This document shows, one piece after another, positions 1-11,492 of a DNA stretch of 64,000 bases. The DNA comes from Ilyonectria destructans. Lineage: Eukaryota; Ascomycota; Sordariomycetes; Hypocreales; Nectriaceae. Both the position numbers and the translations under genes were made by a program. The DNA is taken from the NCBI GenBank assembly GCA_020740775.1, contig JAHEWK010000005.1, positions 496,001 through 560,000 of the forward strand. Reading direction: 5' to 3'. Within the stretch, counting starts at the first letter, position 1, and each line of letters opens with the position of its first letter. Below the pieces are notes generated by a model. It saw only the letters and a program-made list of their open reading frames with translations, was not told where the DNA came from and made no database searches.

Positions 1-50
1 CTATCAACCCAATCAGTGACAGCATATCAACATTTTGAGGAACAAGCAAA

Positions 51-1480
51 ATGCCTTCCCCCGGTCTCAATGTCATCATTGTTGGTGCTGGATTTGGCGG
101 CCTGTCTGCGGCGATAGAATGTAGTGAGCGTGGCATGGGCGTGACCATCATTGAGCGTTACCCCGACTCCAATAGCGCTGGAGGTGAGCAAAGCCTCTTG
201 CATCATGTCTGAATAATGACGCTGATTAACAGACATCATCGACTTCTTCCCCAACGGAGGCCGCGTTATCCGACGCTGGGAGGGCGGTAATGTCGGCAGG
301 GAATTGCACGACATTGGCGCTGATAAGATTGATGTCATGGAGCTCAGAAAATGGAACGGTCAGTCAATTGCCGATATTCCATGGGCTAGTGACGACGAGG
401 CGCGAGATATGACCTACGCAGGACACCGGGGCAATATGCACAATGTCATGCTGCGCTATGTGCAACGTCTGGACATCAATATTATTCTCGGCCGCCAGGT
501 CATCAGCTACCACGAGAAGGATTCTCAATCCGGCGTCACCTTAGACGACGGACTGCAGCTCTGGGCCGACCTCGTCATCGCCGCCGACGGTGGACGATCC
601 GTGGCTCGCCAGCAGGTCCTTGGCTTGGGTGACGAAAAGCAGGGCAGCGGTTGGGCCATCTTCCGGACGTTCTTTGAGTCTACTGAAGAGGCACGCGCAC
701 ACCCGGACTTGAAGGACTTTATGGGCAAAGACAAGGACAATGTCCGAGTCTGGATGAGTGACAACCTGAGCATGTTGGCGTACTCCTGGAATGAGGCCAA
801 GCAGGTCGCCTGGGTGTTGATGCATCCGGTAGGTTGATTCATCTCCTCTAATAGCAGACTCTGATCTTCTTGACCTACAGGATGAGCAAGACATTCCCGA
901 ATCATGGTCTCTAGCCGCGACCAAGAAAGACATGGCCCCCTGGATCAAGGAGTTCTCGTCACCAGAGGCCCAAGCACTCTTTGAAATCACCCCCAGCGGA
1001 CACACCATCGACTTCAAGCTCGTCTACCGCCCTACTCTCAAGAAGTGGACTAGCAACGGTGGCCGTACCATCCTCATCGGAGACGCAGCTCATTGCAACC
1101 TTCCCACCGCCGGTCAAGGCGGATCTCAAGCCATCGAAGATGCCGTCACCCTCGCATACTGCCTCCAGCACTGCGGCGGCGACGTGCCTCTGGCCACAGA
1201 GGTTACTCAACGCATCCGCTACCACCGCTCCAACGTGGTGCACAAGAGCGGCCAGCTCAACCGCGATTCCTTCGACAAGGTCCCGTGGGACGTCATCGAG
1301 GCGGACCCTGAGACTTGGGCCCGGAAGCGGTTCCCTCACCTGCGTCCGCATGATGCTATTGCTACAGTCGAGGCCAACTTTGAGAAGATTGCCGCTGATA
1401 TTCGCAGCGGGAAGAAGGGCTCGTTGGATGAGGTGGCCATGCCGCTGCCAGTCGGTGGTGTGTTTGAGGGCGACCATTGA
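51..1480 (+). CDS. FAD-dependent monooxygenase (salicylate hydroxylase-like)
   Basis: Three exons, 51-183, 233-828 and 881-1480, close to 442 aa with GT/AG borders. The N-terminal Rossmann motif VGAGFGG is near residues 11-17. The DG motif (IAADGG) is near residue 163 and the GD motif (LIGDAAH), which binds the FAD ribityl chain, near residue 311. This is the full set for class A flavoprotein monooxygenases, which hydroxylate or epoxidise aromatic and polyketide substrates with NAD(P)H and O2. No signal peptide is seen, so it is probably cytosolic. The start was chosen because the FAD motif follows directly and the upstream context is A-rich. It is convergent with the FMO-type gene at 1961-3828 and is the leftmost member of the tailoring cluster. 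The substrate cannot be read from the sequence. Confidence 0.9.
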
Positions 1481-1960
1481 TCACAGTGAGCATTAGATTT
1501 AGTTTGATCGTATTTAGCTATATAAAGTGTCCACATGACTTGATTCAACCTTGAGATCCTCAATGTGTTTGGAAGTGTGACACGAAATATTCACTCCTCG
1601 ACATATTCTTGAGCATTACAATCGTGGTCCAACTAGCCGCCTACACAAGCGAAGCAAAAGTAAGCACTCGGCAATCGTATTGACGGTAAGTTGTAAATTG
1701 ATTTTGATTCTTTTAGTACTGATTCACAGTCGAATGACGCCATCGAACAATGCCAGAGGTCCTCCGTCTGCTGGCTAGTATCGATGGCTCACAGAAGGGC
1801 ATGGATACAGTAATAGATTCGTCAATGAGCTTGTATTGCGATTCTCACGATGTAAAGTACGATAACCATGGCCATACCGTCCGCCCTCGAGCCACGGTCG
1901 ACACTACCACATCGCTCAGTAACACTGTCCTGCTGGTGAGAGTAGTTTTAGACTAAGCGC
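1481..1960. other. Convergent intergenic spacer
   Basis: This is the 3' flank of two convergent monooxygenase genes. A 68-codon ORF at 1750-1956 has no recognisable features and is probably chance. I see no RNA gene or repeat here. Confidence 0.5.
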
Positions 1961-3828
1961 TTAAATCCTCGCAATTTCCTTCTTCTCGGAATGTCCATTC
2001 ACCGCATAATTGGTGGAGCCATTACCCATCTTCCCGTCAAGTAGTGCAGTACCGCATCCTCCTGTCAGCTTGCCAGCCTTCTTGAGCTGAATCCACTCCT
2101 GTACAAGTCCTGCATAGTCACCCACTCCATATGGCATGAATATTTCCTGTAACCAGGTGGGCTTGCGTTTGAATGGGAGGCCAAGATCCTGCAGCAGTTG
2201 ATCCCAGTATGGCATTGCCTCAAAGATCATATCGCCATGCTTGCTACCGCAACCAGCTGGAGTGCGTAGCTTGCCATATCGAGAAAACAGCTCTGCGCTA
2301 TGGTCTACCTCATCGACAGATTCGGGGACGTTAAGAGTTCCATCGAGATACGATGTGATCCATAGCCCCTGCACCTGTGCAGAAATGGGCTGGCCAAGGG
2401 AGAGCATTGCGCCGGCTACCACGAAGTTACGCTTGTGGATGTATTTCGGGGGCACCATAAAGCGGAAGAGTCGGTACGGAGTGACAGATAGACCTTCATC
2501 CACAGGAAGGCGCTTGCTCTTGCTCTTTGGGAAGAGATCGGGTTGGTCTTTGAGCATGGGGAAACGCTCTAGGATCTCTTCATCTGCTTTGATGGCCGAT
2601 TGCGATGGGGCTGCACTAGCCAGATGGGGAAGACCAAGTTCAGGGAGCAATGACTCAGGCGATACCTTGATCGGGGCTTCGTGCTTCCAGCCGGTTGAGC
2701 AGTGGAGTGCATCGGCGGTGAGGGTCTCGCCGGTCGATAAGTGCGCAGTGCGAGACGTTAGATGGGTGATGTCGGCGTGATGGACCTTGACCAGACCGCT
2801 TCGCAGGTGCTCAAAGAAATCGGTGGGATAGTTGAGCATGCTCAAACTCGTGCCGCCCCAGAAAGCATCGGACCACGGCTTCAGCTTGGCTGTCTCCGGA
2901 TGGGCGTCGAAGTTGTTGATGACCAAAGTATCGTTGGCGATGCCTCCGAAAAAGGACGACACGATCCACCGACCCAATACAGTAGTATGGAGGAAGTTCT
3001 TAACTGTCTCATAGCCGTCCTTGGCGCCCCAGATACACGGCGTCATCCAGGTTAGCACGCGCATAAACACAAGCTTCTCGATCCAAATCCTTAGCGGCGT
3101 GGCGAACGGCGAGGCCATCCAGCAAGGCCCCTTGCCCGACTCTCGTATGACCCAGTCCACCGAGACGCCGCTGGAAGCATACGCATAGACGGCATCCCAT
3201 GCTGACTTGGCACCGCCATACACAACGACGTTCTTTGCTGTGTCAAGCAGATCGCTGTGCTGGAGGAAGTCCTTAGCGTGGAAGATGGGCGCCTCAAACT
3301 CGGCGGCGCCAGGTATGGCGGGGAGGTTTGGATTGCCTGTCATGCCAGTTGCGACTACCAGCTTGCTAGTCTTGACCTTGACTGAAGCTGCCCCTTTCTC
3401 TTGCAATGTCAAAATCCAGGTATCATCATCACCCTGTTCAACGACTTCAACCTTGGTGTTGAATCTGACCCGGGGCGTGAGTCCAAAGTGCTCAGCAAAC
3501 TTGACGAGATAGTTGTGGAGGTTGGTGCCAGGGATATGCTGCCACGGGGCGACACCAAACTTATGCGAAAGCATAGGGAAGTCTGGGAACTCGTAGGTGC
3601 CGAGGATATTGTTGGTCTTCAGTCCCGGGTACAGACGGTGGGTTGCCCAAGTGCCGCCTAAAGAGTCGGCGGCCTCGAGAATGACGACATTGGCTTCAGG
3701 ATGAGCCTCGCAGTATGTACGGGCCGTTGCGAGACCGAATATTCCTATTCTCCGGTGAGATGGGGAGGAGTGTCAACACCAGAGTCCTACTTACCGGTCC
3801 CGATAATCACAACATCGATGGTCTCCAT
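1961..3828 (-). CDS. FMO-type flavin monooxygenase
   Basis: The first exon is 3795-3828 and the second 1961-3744, separated by a 50-bp intron with a GTAAGT donor; together they give 605 aa. The first exon encodes only the start of the dinucleotide fold, and splicing restores the FAD motif GTGIFG at residues 10-15. A GGTW motif follows near residue 42, as in flavin-binding monooxygenases and Baeyer-Villiger enzymes. A second glycine-rich strand (VVVYGGAKSAWDAV) is the likely NADPH site. The family oxygenates ketones or soft nucleophiles or hydroxylates, and this fits late tailoring in a metabolite pathway. It shares the 3829-4336 promoter region with the YCII-like gene. Whether it is a true Baeyer-Villiger enzyme cannot be decided here. 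Confidence 0.88.
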
Positions 3829-4336
3829 TGTGACTGTGTTTCTTACGATGGATTCAATGTCTGTAGATGAGTGGCATAATCAGCTCCATTGCGGATATCC
3901 AGGAGTATAAAAGCATATTCCTTGGCGACTCTAGTTGTTGCGACAAGGCCAGTACAACGCAAACGAGAGTGCAAGGTAACGGCAAGGCAATGATTCCCGG
4001 ACTGCTAGAGGAACAAAGCCCGAACAGCAGTCAAGAATGCGGGCCCGAAAACCGAGGAGCTTTACCATTTTGAATTGTCGTGCGACCGGTCATAATATGC
4101 GCGTGACAGAGTCCAACGCACCATCGGCATTTCACCGAACTTCGGAGCCGCAAATCCGACGACGGCATCCTCCCGCACGGAAGCCCGAAATGATGTGCGA
4201 CTTGTGGGCTCGGCCAAGTTGCCCGTATGTAAGAGTTTTCTAGGCTGTATATTTGGGTCGATCTCTCACAGCTCAGCGGCATACTACGTTTTGGTCGCAT
4301 CTTCATTCCCCGTACGAAATCTACATCACCAGAAAC
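3829..4336. promoter_or_regulatory. Divergent promoter region
   Basis: This 508-bp stretch lies between the FMO gene (leftward) and the YCII-like gene (rightward), so it must hold both promoters. ORFs here are short and overlap on both strands with no family resemblance. No confident TATA box or operator was identified. Confidence 0.5.
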
Positions 4337-4799
4337 ATGAATCAAGAGTGGCTCGTGGTCATTCAGGACCGCAAGGATGCTGGAGCGAAGCGCATGACAT
4401 CCTTGCCGTACGTACCTCTGTATTTCTTTCGTGAATATGACTTTCAGCGACCGCTTACTAAACCGATTTCTTGCGTTAGAGCTCACCTTGCCGGAATAGA
4501 GCAGGATCCAAAGGACATGTGGAAGCTTGGAGGTATGTTAGATTGCATCCGCAGCGATCCTTGGCCCTAGACTCACACAGACTAATGGTTACTTACACCC
4601 AATAGGGTTCTCCATTGCTGAACATGTCGAAGATATGAAGGATGCCAAGTTGACGGGAAGCGCTCTCATTGGCCGGGCGGCGAGCAAGGATGTGATCGAA
4701 AAGCGAATCAAGAATGACGCATTCTGTAAAGGCGGTGTTTGGGATCCCGATACCTTGATCATTGTTCCCTTCGTCAGCACCATGAGACAGCCTCTGTGA
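4337..4799 (+). CDS. YCII-like small protein
   Basis: Exons 4337-4407, 4480-4532 and 4606-4799 give 105 aa. The protein starts with a beta strand (EWLVVIQD) followed by an R-rich helix and the pattern PAHLAG. It ends with a DPDTLIIVPF strand. This order matches YCII-related dimeric alpha/beta-barrel proteins of about 95-105 aa, which in fungi often sit in metabolite clusters. Family members are thought to act as cofactor-free hydrolases, dehydratases or lyases, but few have known reactions. Intron phases agree across all three exons. An in-frame upstream extension exists but is not supported by the family length. Confidence 0.72.
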
Positions 4800-5024
4800 G
4801 GTAAAGTAGAAAAGGGTGGTGTTTGGTAGAAGTTATCAATATTAGACCGTGCCACTGTCAAATGTGTATGGATCATGAGCCTTCTCAATGATGATAGCCT
4901 AGCTACCGCTGTATGAGTAATTCAAGTGATATCTATGATGACCCGACTGGCTGGGAACTCATGTTGATAAGCTAGTCGAGTGACATCCAAATCCACAGAC
5001 CATGAATATCATACTATATAGTGA

Positions 5025-5845
5025 CTAGAGCTGCACCACCTCACCCTCAACCCACGACTTGCACTGTCGGTACAGCTCATTATGTTTGTCTCCATTGACG
5101 CTTGGCGAATCCCGTCGATGACCAGGCATATCCAGAAGAACTTTGACACCCATGGTAGCCTCCTGGCAATACGCAAGATAACGATAGCCAGGTGGAAACG
5201 ACGCCAGCTTTTCTTTGTCGAGAATTGGTACCTCTGCAGGATTCACTGGAATCAATTTGTCCTTCTCATACCAGTGTCTACGATCATACCGGCCGTGTTA
5301 GCAAATAACTTGATCTCTCAGACGGCACTGAGAGTTGCTCACCTCACATAACGAGCCCTCCATTCCCCGCCCGTCTTCTCCCAAAAGAAGCAAAAGCGAC
5401 AATCGCTTTCCGCATCCACCTCGCATCCGTCTATGGTGAAGCGTTGAGTAATGGTGGCTTTCATCTTGGTCACGGCGCGCGTGGCTTCTGGGTTAATATC
5501 GGTTGACAACCCGTGACAGCGATGCATGATGAATGCTCCCTTGTCCATACCAGCTTTTGACGCGGCAATGAAATCTTTATGGTGGCAACGGCCCGTCCAG
5601 GTCGTGTAGATGTGCGCGGCTGGATGGAAGATGGAGAGCAGGTTGTCCCATTCACACGCATCTCTACGTTTCGACAAAGTTAACTAAGGAATAAATGTCT
5701 GAAGGGTTGTCACATACCTATACATGGGCCATCCTTCTGCCAACTCCCGGAGCTTGTATCGCTCAATTGCGAGGTTGTCAGGGCCATTATTGCGGATGGC
5801 AGACACGGGCCTCCACCCTACTGGGAGGCTATGAAGGTCTGGCAT
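5025..5845 (-). CDS. SnoaL-like/NTF2-fold protein, 233 aa
   Basis: Exons 5718-5845, 5343-5663 and 5025-5277 join to 233 aa in one frame. The middle exon has the hallmarks of a SnoaL-like domain: a tyrosine-rich helix followed by [16 protein letters not shown], then TTWTG, and a central H-rich segment (FIMHRCHG). The C-terminal strand is [17 protein letters not shown]. The fold forms a cone-shaped pocket used by scytalone dehydratase, polyketide cyclases and isomerases, so a dehydratase or cyclase role is likely. The N-terminus is uncertain. A GTACGT donor near 5914 and an AG acceptor near 5843 could splice in an upstream exon that starts around 6045. Confidence 0.75.
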
Positions 5846-6286
5846 ATTCGTACGTAGAGAGGATACAAAGAACCTAACATATCTAGTGTTTAGGTTGCAT
5901 ATACTATATACGTACTTTTCTCGCACTCTTGCACGTCACACGCCAGCCGGAGATTCTGGCCCGGCTCATCTGAGGTGCCGAGCCACGGGCTTTTGCCCGT
6001 AACCCCGACTTGGCCGATACTTTGGACCACAGATTTAAGCGCCATCGGTCGGAGTGACCATGGATCATGGACTAGCATATGGGTACTTGAATGGTATCTA
6101 ACCAACCGAAAGGGAAATAGGACTTGTTTAAGCCGAATCCGCGTACCTAGGACGAATGTACATTCAAAAGCGTTATCTAACTACGGAAAGTATTTTGGAA
6201 ATATATTCAACTGGAACAATCTCATTGAATGGCCTTGTCTTTGACTGGAGTTAATTTCGGTCTCGAGTAACTAGGATACGAAGTAT
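5846..6286. other. Intergenic region, possible upstream exon
   Basis: This is the promoter side of the 233-aa SnoaL-like gene and the 3' side of the DUF1857-like gene. An open frame on the minus strand (5890-6105) could be an extra first exon of the SnoaL-like gene. Nothing else is recognised. Confidence 0.4.
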
Positions 6287-6874
6287 CTATTTGATCATTC
6301 CTTCCGTCACCAATTCCCGGGCTCTCTCACAAGACTTCACCACTCCCATGATAGCCATCTGTTTCAAGTCAGCTGTGTTCGCTCGTTCGCACTGACTAAA
6401 TGTAACTTACTGTGCTCATCTCAGTCAGTAATTCCTTGTGCTCGGGGGTGCCCTCCTTCACGGATGGAAAGTCCCATTCGAAGATGTAGGTGAGCATCAA
6501 GTTGATGTCGGACACATCCGGATAGAAGGAGATCAAGTTTGTGCTCACAGATCCCTCGGATTGCGCAAATCGGATCTAGAAAGTGTTAGGTCATTCTCAT
6601 AGGGCCCGTTCAGTGAGCCTACCCATAGGTCTCCGATCGAAGTGACAGTCTCACTCATCGGCCTCGTACCCCATTTTCCGAAATCGAGGACGACATCACG
6701 TTCAACTATGCCATTCTCGTCTTTATGGACCGTGCAACTGCTGAGCACTGGGACAAATTCTTCAGGGTGGCGAATCTTTCGCTGCAGCGCCTGCCAGAGT
6801 TGGTCGCGTCTGAGAACGAAAGGCTCAGAAGGACCGTTGACGGGGATTGTTCCGGCTCCGTGGACTCTGACCAT
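6287..6874 (-). CDS. DUF1857-like (SRPBCC-fold) protein
   Basis: Exons 6623-6874, 6411-6575 and 6287-6358 give 162 aa. The sequence opens with a short strand, then PSEPFVLRRDQLWQALQRK, a strand-rich centre with RDVVLDFGKWG, and a C-terminal helix rich in charged residues (KSCERARELV). This arrangement fits the DUF1857 family, an alpha/beta domain related to SRPBCC/Bet v1 pockets. The biochemical role of the family is not established; a small cyclase or ligand-binding role is inference. It is co-directional with the SnoaL-like gene at 5025-5845. The intron after codon 84 lies between codons and has an AG acceptor preceded by CTTTCT. Confidence 0.68.
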
Positions 6875-7556
6875 TTTGACGAATAGAAGGTGATTTTGAC
6901 TTGGTGCTTAAGCTGTGGTGTGCAATAGAGCGTTGGCTACTGGTTGTGTGCTGGAGGTAGTAGCTAGTTTAATATATCGACTGACTCGGGCTATCCTGTC
7001 CGGGAGACTCTTGGAGACTCGGGATTGGGGTCAATACGGACTACAGCTCCGCCATATTCCAACATTTTTGGTTTTCTTTGTTTTTATCGTACGATTGTTT
7101 ACAGGGAGGATGAATGGACAAGCATCAGCTCAGTCGTCAGCAGCGTCGAGCGGAGCTACCAATCCGGGGATGCCGACAATATTGGCTTGTACAAGGCTCA
7201 CTCTGGGTGTTATCACGGACTGATTGTACCCCCACCGGAAGGAGGCTCTGGTATCTTACCCAGCATCACTCAATCCATCAGTCTTTAGTGTCGACCATCC
7301 AACACTAGCATCAGCGACTTACTCGAGTCGGATAAATGTATCTCCATTCCGACCCTCCTCGGACAATTTCGTCTCCACTCCGAGCTACCACCGGAGAACT
7401 ACGTCTCCACTCCGAGAGTACGGACAATCGCGTCTCCACTCCGGCGCCTCGTCAAGTTTGTGTTGTTACGGACTCGTGGCAAGGCGTATTCTATTTGCAG
7501 GGGAGGTTGGCCCCGCTCTACTCTATCGGCCTCAGATGATAGTTCTATGGACTTCG
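6875..7556. promoter_or_regulatory. Intergenic region with direct repeats
   Basis: This 682-bp stretch contains the promoter of the DUF1857-like gene and the 3' flank of the gene at 7557-8428. It carries the direct-repeat array at 7341-7444. Overlapping short ORFs on the plus strand have no coding character. Confidence 0.5.
7341..7444. repeat. Four-copy TCTCCAYTCCGR array
   Basis: The 12-mer TCTCCATTCCGA/TCTCCACTCCGA/TCTCCACTCCGG starts at 7341, 7372, 7404 and 7433, a spacing of 29-32 bp. CGGACAAT occurs twice between copies (near 7360 and 7421). The CCG and CGG triplets lie in inverted pairs, the type of half-site bound by Zn2Cys6 regulators. It lies 470-570 bp upstream of the DUF1857-like start. 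A regulatory role is inferred. Confidence 0.6.
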
Positions 7557-8428
7557 CTATCGCAGAACATTGCGGATCCCCGTCTCGACCAATGCCTTGG
7601 TGTACTGCTGATGCAGCCAGGTCATCGCCGGAATCACCAGGACCGCTACTGGCAGCGGCAAGTGGTCGATTTTTTTGAGGCCCTGGAAGATGACACTGTC
7701 GAATTGGAATTCGATTCGCTGCTCCTCCGGCTTGAAGTTGGCCCGCACCTCAATCAGGCCATCCTCGGGGCGTGGTCCGTTGGGTGCCACGAAAGGGAAG
7801 TCGCCGCAGCGGAAGAGGATGCTGGATGAAGTCCGTTTTAGCACGTTGAAGTGTGCCACGAATTCTGTGCCTATTACTGCGTGTTAGCTAGTTCCAAGTC
7901 ATTGCGCAGGATGTCGATCAAGCGCAGAGACCCAGGTTGGAATGATTACCTTGCTCGTAGCTGTCCTCCAACAGGTCGGCCACGTCCCACACCTGATGGG
8001 CAGTCCTCGCGTCTCTGTACTTTGATTCCAAAACCTTATGCTGTACCCGAAATCCTGCACCATAGTGTCAGCTTTCCCTCGCATTTACGACCCCCTAGTA
8101 CCTAGCAGCGTAGTTGAGACGCACCTAAGGTACCCCAAAGCCCTCCACTAAAGGCATTGACAAGCTTCGGCCCACCAAAAAGGGCATCCCCGAGGAGTTC
8201 TGGTTTAATCTGCGAGATGTCCACTGAGCGGGTGCATCGATCGTAGATGGCAGGATTTGCCACGGGATTGAGTCTATGATAGAGCGGACTTTGTAAAAGA
8301 GGATTCATGCCCTCTGGCTTGTTCTCAATGACACAGTTCCTAGACCAGATCTGAAATGACCCCATACCAACAACACCGGCGATAGCACTCAGTCTCGCCG
8401 AGCTCTTGAGCTTACTAAGTAGAGCCAT
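7557..8428 (-). CDS. Conserved fungal protein with N-terminal anchor
   Basis: Exons 8125-8428, 7950-8054 and 7557-7870 join to 240 aa. Residues about 11-28 form a hydrophobic stretch (SAIAGVVGMGSFQIWSR) that may anchor the protein in a membrane. Next come NPLLQSPLYHRLNPVANP and a conserved-looking DRCTRSVDISQIKPELL. After the helix LVNAFSGGLWGTLG the second half is strand-rich. It ends with MTWLHQQYTKALVETGIRNVLR. I recognise the layout as a conserved fungal hypothetical family that recurs in metabolite clusters, but I cannot assign a reaction. The second half could form a lipocalin- or SRPBCC-like pocket; this is a guess. Confidence 0.7.
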
Positions 8429-8903
8429 TGTGGATGCAGACGTGTCAGAGTTAGTAATAGCGGTGGCTGTTTGTTGATGGAGACTGAATGTTGAATGTGT
8501 GCCGATCACCCGGGTTGAAGATCGTTCCCGTAAACTCTCGATCTTAAGACGAGTGTAGCCCTTGAGAAAATAGTTAGAGAATATTTTGAACAGCAAGGTC
8601 AATAAAAGTACTCCAAGTAATTATCCCGGGACAGTTTTCAAGAAAGCCCACGAGTGGCCCTCGGTGGTTCTTCCGGTAGGCGGACAAAGTCCTTTGGCGG
8701 TCTAAAAGATTTGCCCTCATTTCCGCTGCCCTGGCTCAATTCTCATTTCGGTGAAATTGGTAGTTTGTCATTCAATATTCACACACCTTCTTCTATAATA
8801 CGCTACACCTCGGAACTCTCTCCGCTCCTAGGCCTCTTTCGTACTGCCGCCACCACTCAAGCACGAATTGTGACATTGAATTTCCAAAATTACGTGCGCC
8901 TCA
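8429..8903. other. Intergenic region
   Basis: This 475-bp stretch lies between two leftward genes. It is the promoter of the anchored protein gene and the 3' flank of the MFS gene. No repeat or RNA gene was recognised. Confidence 0.5.
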
Positions 8904-10707
8904 TCAGGTTTCTCCTTTAACGGTGACCGATTTGATGCTGCCCTTGGGCTCGCCTGTGCTCGTTGACTCATCCACAGCTTGCCCTTCAATGGTATTTCCC
9001 GCCGCCTCCAATGTCTTGCCTTTTGTCTCCTCGAAATAAAAGATTACCACGGCGATGATGACGATATTCCAAGATGCGTTGATGACGTAAAACTTCCACC
9101 CAATGTGCTTGAGCGCTATTGGGATGGTGTAGAGGGTCAGGAAGCTAAAGGCGTAGCTCAAAGACTGAGACGCTGCTACTCCTTTGGCTCGTTGGGTAAA
9201 ACTCAGGACCTCCAAGGGATATGTGTAGTTGAGAATCATCCAGGAATTATAAGACGCGAACTGAAACACCAGGACTGCAACGATAGCACCGGGTCCGTAG
9301 ACTGTGCTTTTTTGTGACGCTGAAAGGTACGAGAGAACAGCGAGAATTACCAAGCATATGTCCATCACGATGGTTCCAGTGACTATTACAATAGTCAGCG
9401 ATCCATCTCTGTAAATCATTTCGGATTCTACGCCGCTTACCGAGGATTTTCTTGCGACCAAATCTGTCGCTTAGCCAGCCGCCAGTAATGACGCAGAAGA
9501 ATATGCAGCCGGTGAGACAGGCGATGACGATCAGAATGGTCTTGACGGAATTGATACCCGCGTTGGCCAAGATGAGAGGGAAAAAGAAGCTATCCCTCGT
9601 TAGGCGAGACGGTGGTGTTGCAGCGGACCTTCTACTTACATGAGGGTGTTTGATCCGGTAATTTGATAGAAGATCATGGTCAAGGCAGAGTAAGAAAATC
9701 GCTTGAGATTAGAGCCTGTATAGTTTTAGTTTACGTGATCGTAAGACCCCGTCCGATTATACGACGAGGGCGGAAGACTTGACGTACGTGGTTCGATGAG
9801 ATTTTTCCACGGCTTCTCAATCTGTCTCTCCTTTTCAATTACCTCTGTAATCTCAGCAAACTCCCTGCGGACCTCTGGGTCGTCGGCGTTTCCGTGTGCG
9901 TGGAGATGGCTTATCACTGCCAAGGCCTGCGCGCATCCGATTAGCGATGTTGTTATATTGGCGAACCCAGTATACTCACCTCGGCCGAGCGGCCTTTGTA
10001 AACCAACCATCGCGGAGACTCGTGCGTGAAAGGGAGAAGGCAGAGCGAAATCATTGGGAATGCGATTTCGACCTAGAAGAGTCAGTACCGGTACGTTGAT
10101 AGGAGTGCCATAGGTGCCTTTACCATGAACCCACTCCTCCATGCCCAATTGCTATCGAGGTTAAAGGTGCCAATGTTGATTCCTGAAGACAGCACTCCGG
10201 AAAGGGGAATGGAGGAAATCAAAATCCCCATCAAGATGCCGCGGTGTTTCGGGGGCATGCTCTCCATAATCCATGTCGTGGAGGATGTCTGGACGATTGT
10301 AAAAGCAAAGCCTTCAACGAATCTTCCCACGCAGAATTGTGCCTCTGTGGTTGCACTCGCTTGCAAAACGGCTCCGATTATAATGATAGACGCACCGATG
10401 CTGAGGGCGCCTCGACGGCCGAAGTGATCGGAGAGGTGGCCAGCGAAAAGTCCGCTTACGACCTGTCCGGCGCTGACGATGGCAGTGTTTAAAGCGACCA
10501 AGTCTGTCGTGAGCTTGAAGTCTGGGGAGAATTTAGTAAACTGCATCATGGCTCCATTCATGACTCACGTTCATAGTATTTCGGGACCACGTTGAGGTTG
10601 CCAATAAGGCTCGCGTCAAACCCGGTGAGGCACAGGGAGAAGATGCTCGCCAGAAGCATCACGGCGATGGACCCCCGGGAGCCCATGTCGAAGTGTATAG
10701 AGTCCAT
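8904..10707 (-). CDS. MFS transporter, sugar-porter type
   Basis: Seven exons (10569-10707, 10124-10521, 9980-10072, 9788-9926, 9640-9715, 9441-9589, 8904-9382) give 490 aa. Twelve hydrophobic segments can be traced. Diagnostic motifs are HLSDHFGRRG after helix 2, THESPRWLVYKGR before the central loop, and DRFGRKK after helix 8. The C-terminal helix ends in YFEETKGKTLE. These are sugar-porter motifs, so it should be a plasma-membrane proton symporter for a sugar or similar solute. In a cluster, export or precursor uptake is also possible. The intron after residue 46 has a TACTAAA branch site. I chose the start at 10707, which keeps frame with exon 2; an ATG at 10822 does not. Confidence 0.88.
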
Positions 10708-11492
10708 GGTAGATATTGAAATCGGTCAACTGTAACAATACGACCGCGCCGATGTTGGATAAACTGGTGATTGAGGGATTGTCTTTGTGGCTTTTAACGA
10801 TCTTGGTCTCGGATTTTGCCATGCACTAGTCCGGCCTGAATGCCGTTGGTCTTTTATTGGCCCGTCGGACAAAACTCCTTGAGACTAGCATCTGTTAGGA
10901 TTACCGAAAGTCAATTAGATAAGGAGGCAAAATAAACCCCTTCCTAGACCTATTCTAGTAGTGGCTTCTTATCTACATTACGGCAATTCGGGGGACGTTA
11001 TGCCAGTTTTGCTGCGTACCGCCCTCAACGTTTCGTTTTCTAGCATTGTCCGTAGGTTTTTTCTCATTGAAGTTCAGGCGGGGGAGAGGCCAGGTAAGTG
11101 CATTCTTATTTCGTCGTATTGCTGATTGAGGTGCACACGATTTATGCTCAGCCGTGCTCCGTAGACTGACTTGCCTGCCTCCAACGCTTCATCATTTATA
11201 TGAGATTAATGAGAGCGCCTCGGATTGAAAGATTTATTACGAATGTCATATTGCTAATTTTAAAGAGTGACCAGGTCTATTACATGGAGGGCTAGCGAGG
11301 GTGCAACGTCGCAGTCGTAGTGTAGGTGGCGACGAAGGGAGTGCCAATGGGAGTGTAGTCCGTGTCCGCCTGCATGCTGCGTACTCGTCGATATATTTGT
11401 GTTAGTTGTAAGAGTCTGCATTGCTGAGTTCAAAAGCGTCGCCGGACTGGACTTTGGAAGCCAACGATGTATCGATAAAGAAATAGCTAATC
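10708..11492. other. Intergenic region
   Basis: This 785-bp stretch holds the MFS promoter and the 3' flank of the 167-aa SnoaL-like gene. A 68-codon frame at 10616-10822 overlaps the MFS start and is judged non-coding. Nothing else is seen. Confidence 0.5.

Noticed and set aside
6915..7308. Overlapping plus-strand ORFs in three frames
   Set aside because: Three mutually overlapping frames with no motif lie in a promoter region and look random.
10616..10822. ORF starting at 10822 as the N-terminus of the MFS gene
   Set aside because: Its frame is incompatible with the exon carrying the first helix, and no usable splice pair joins them.
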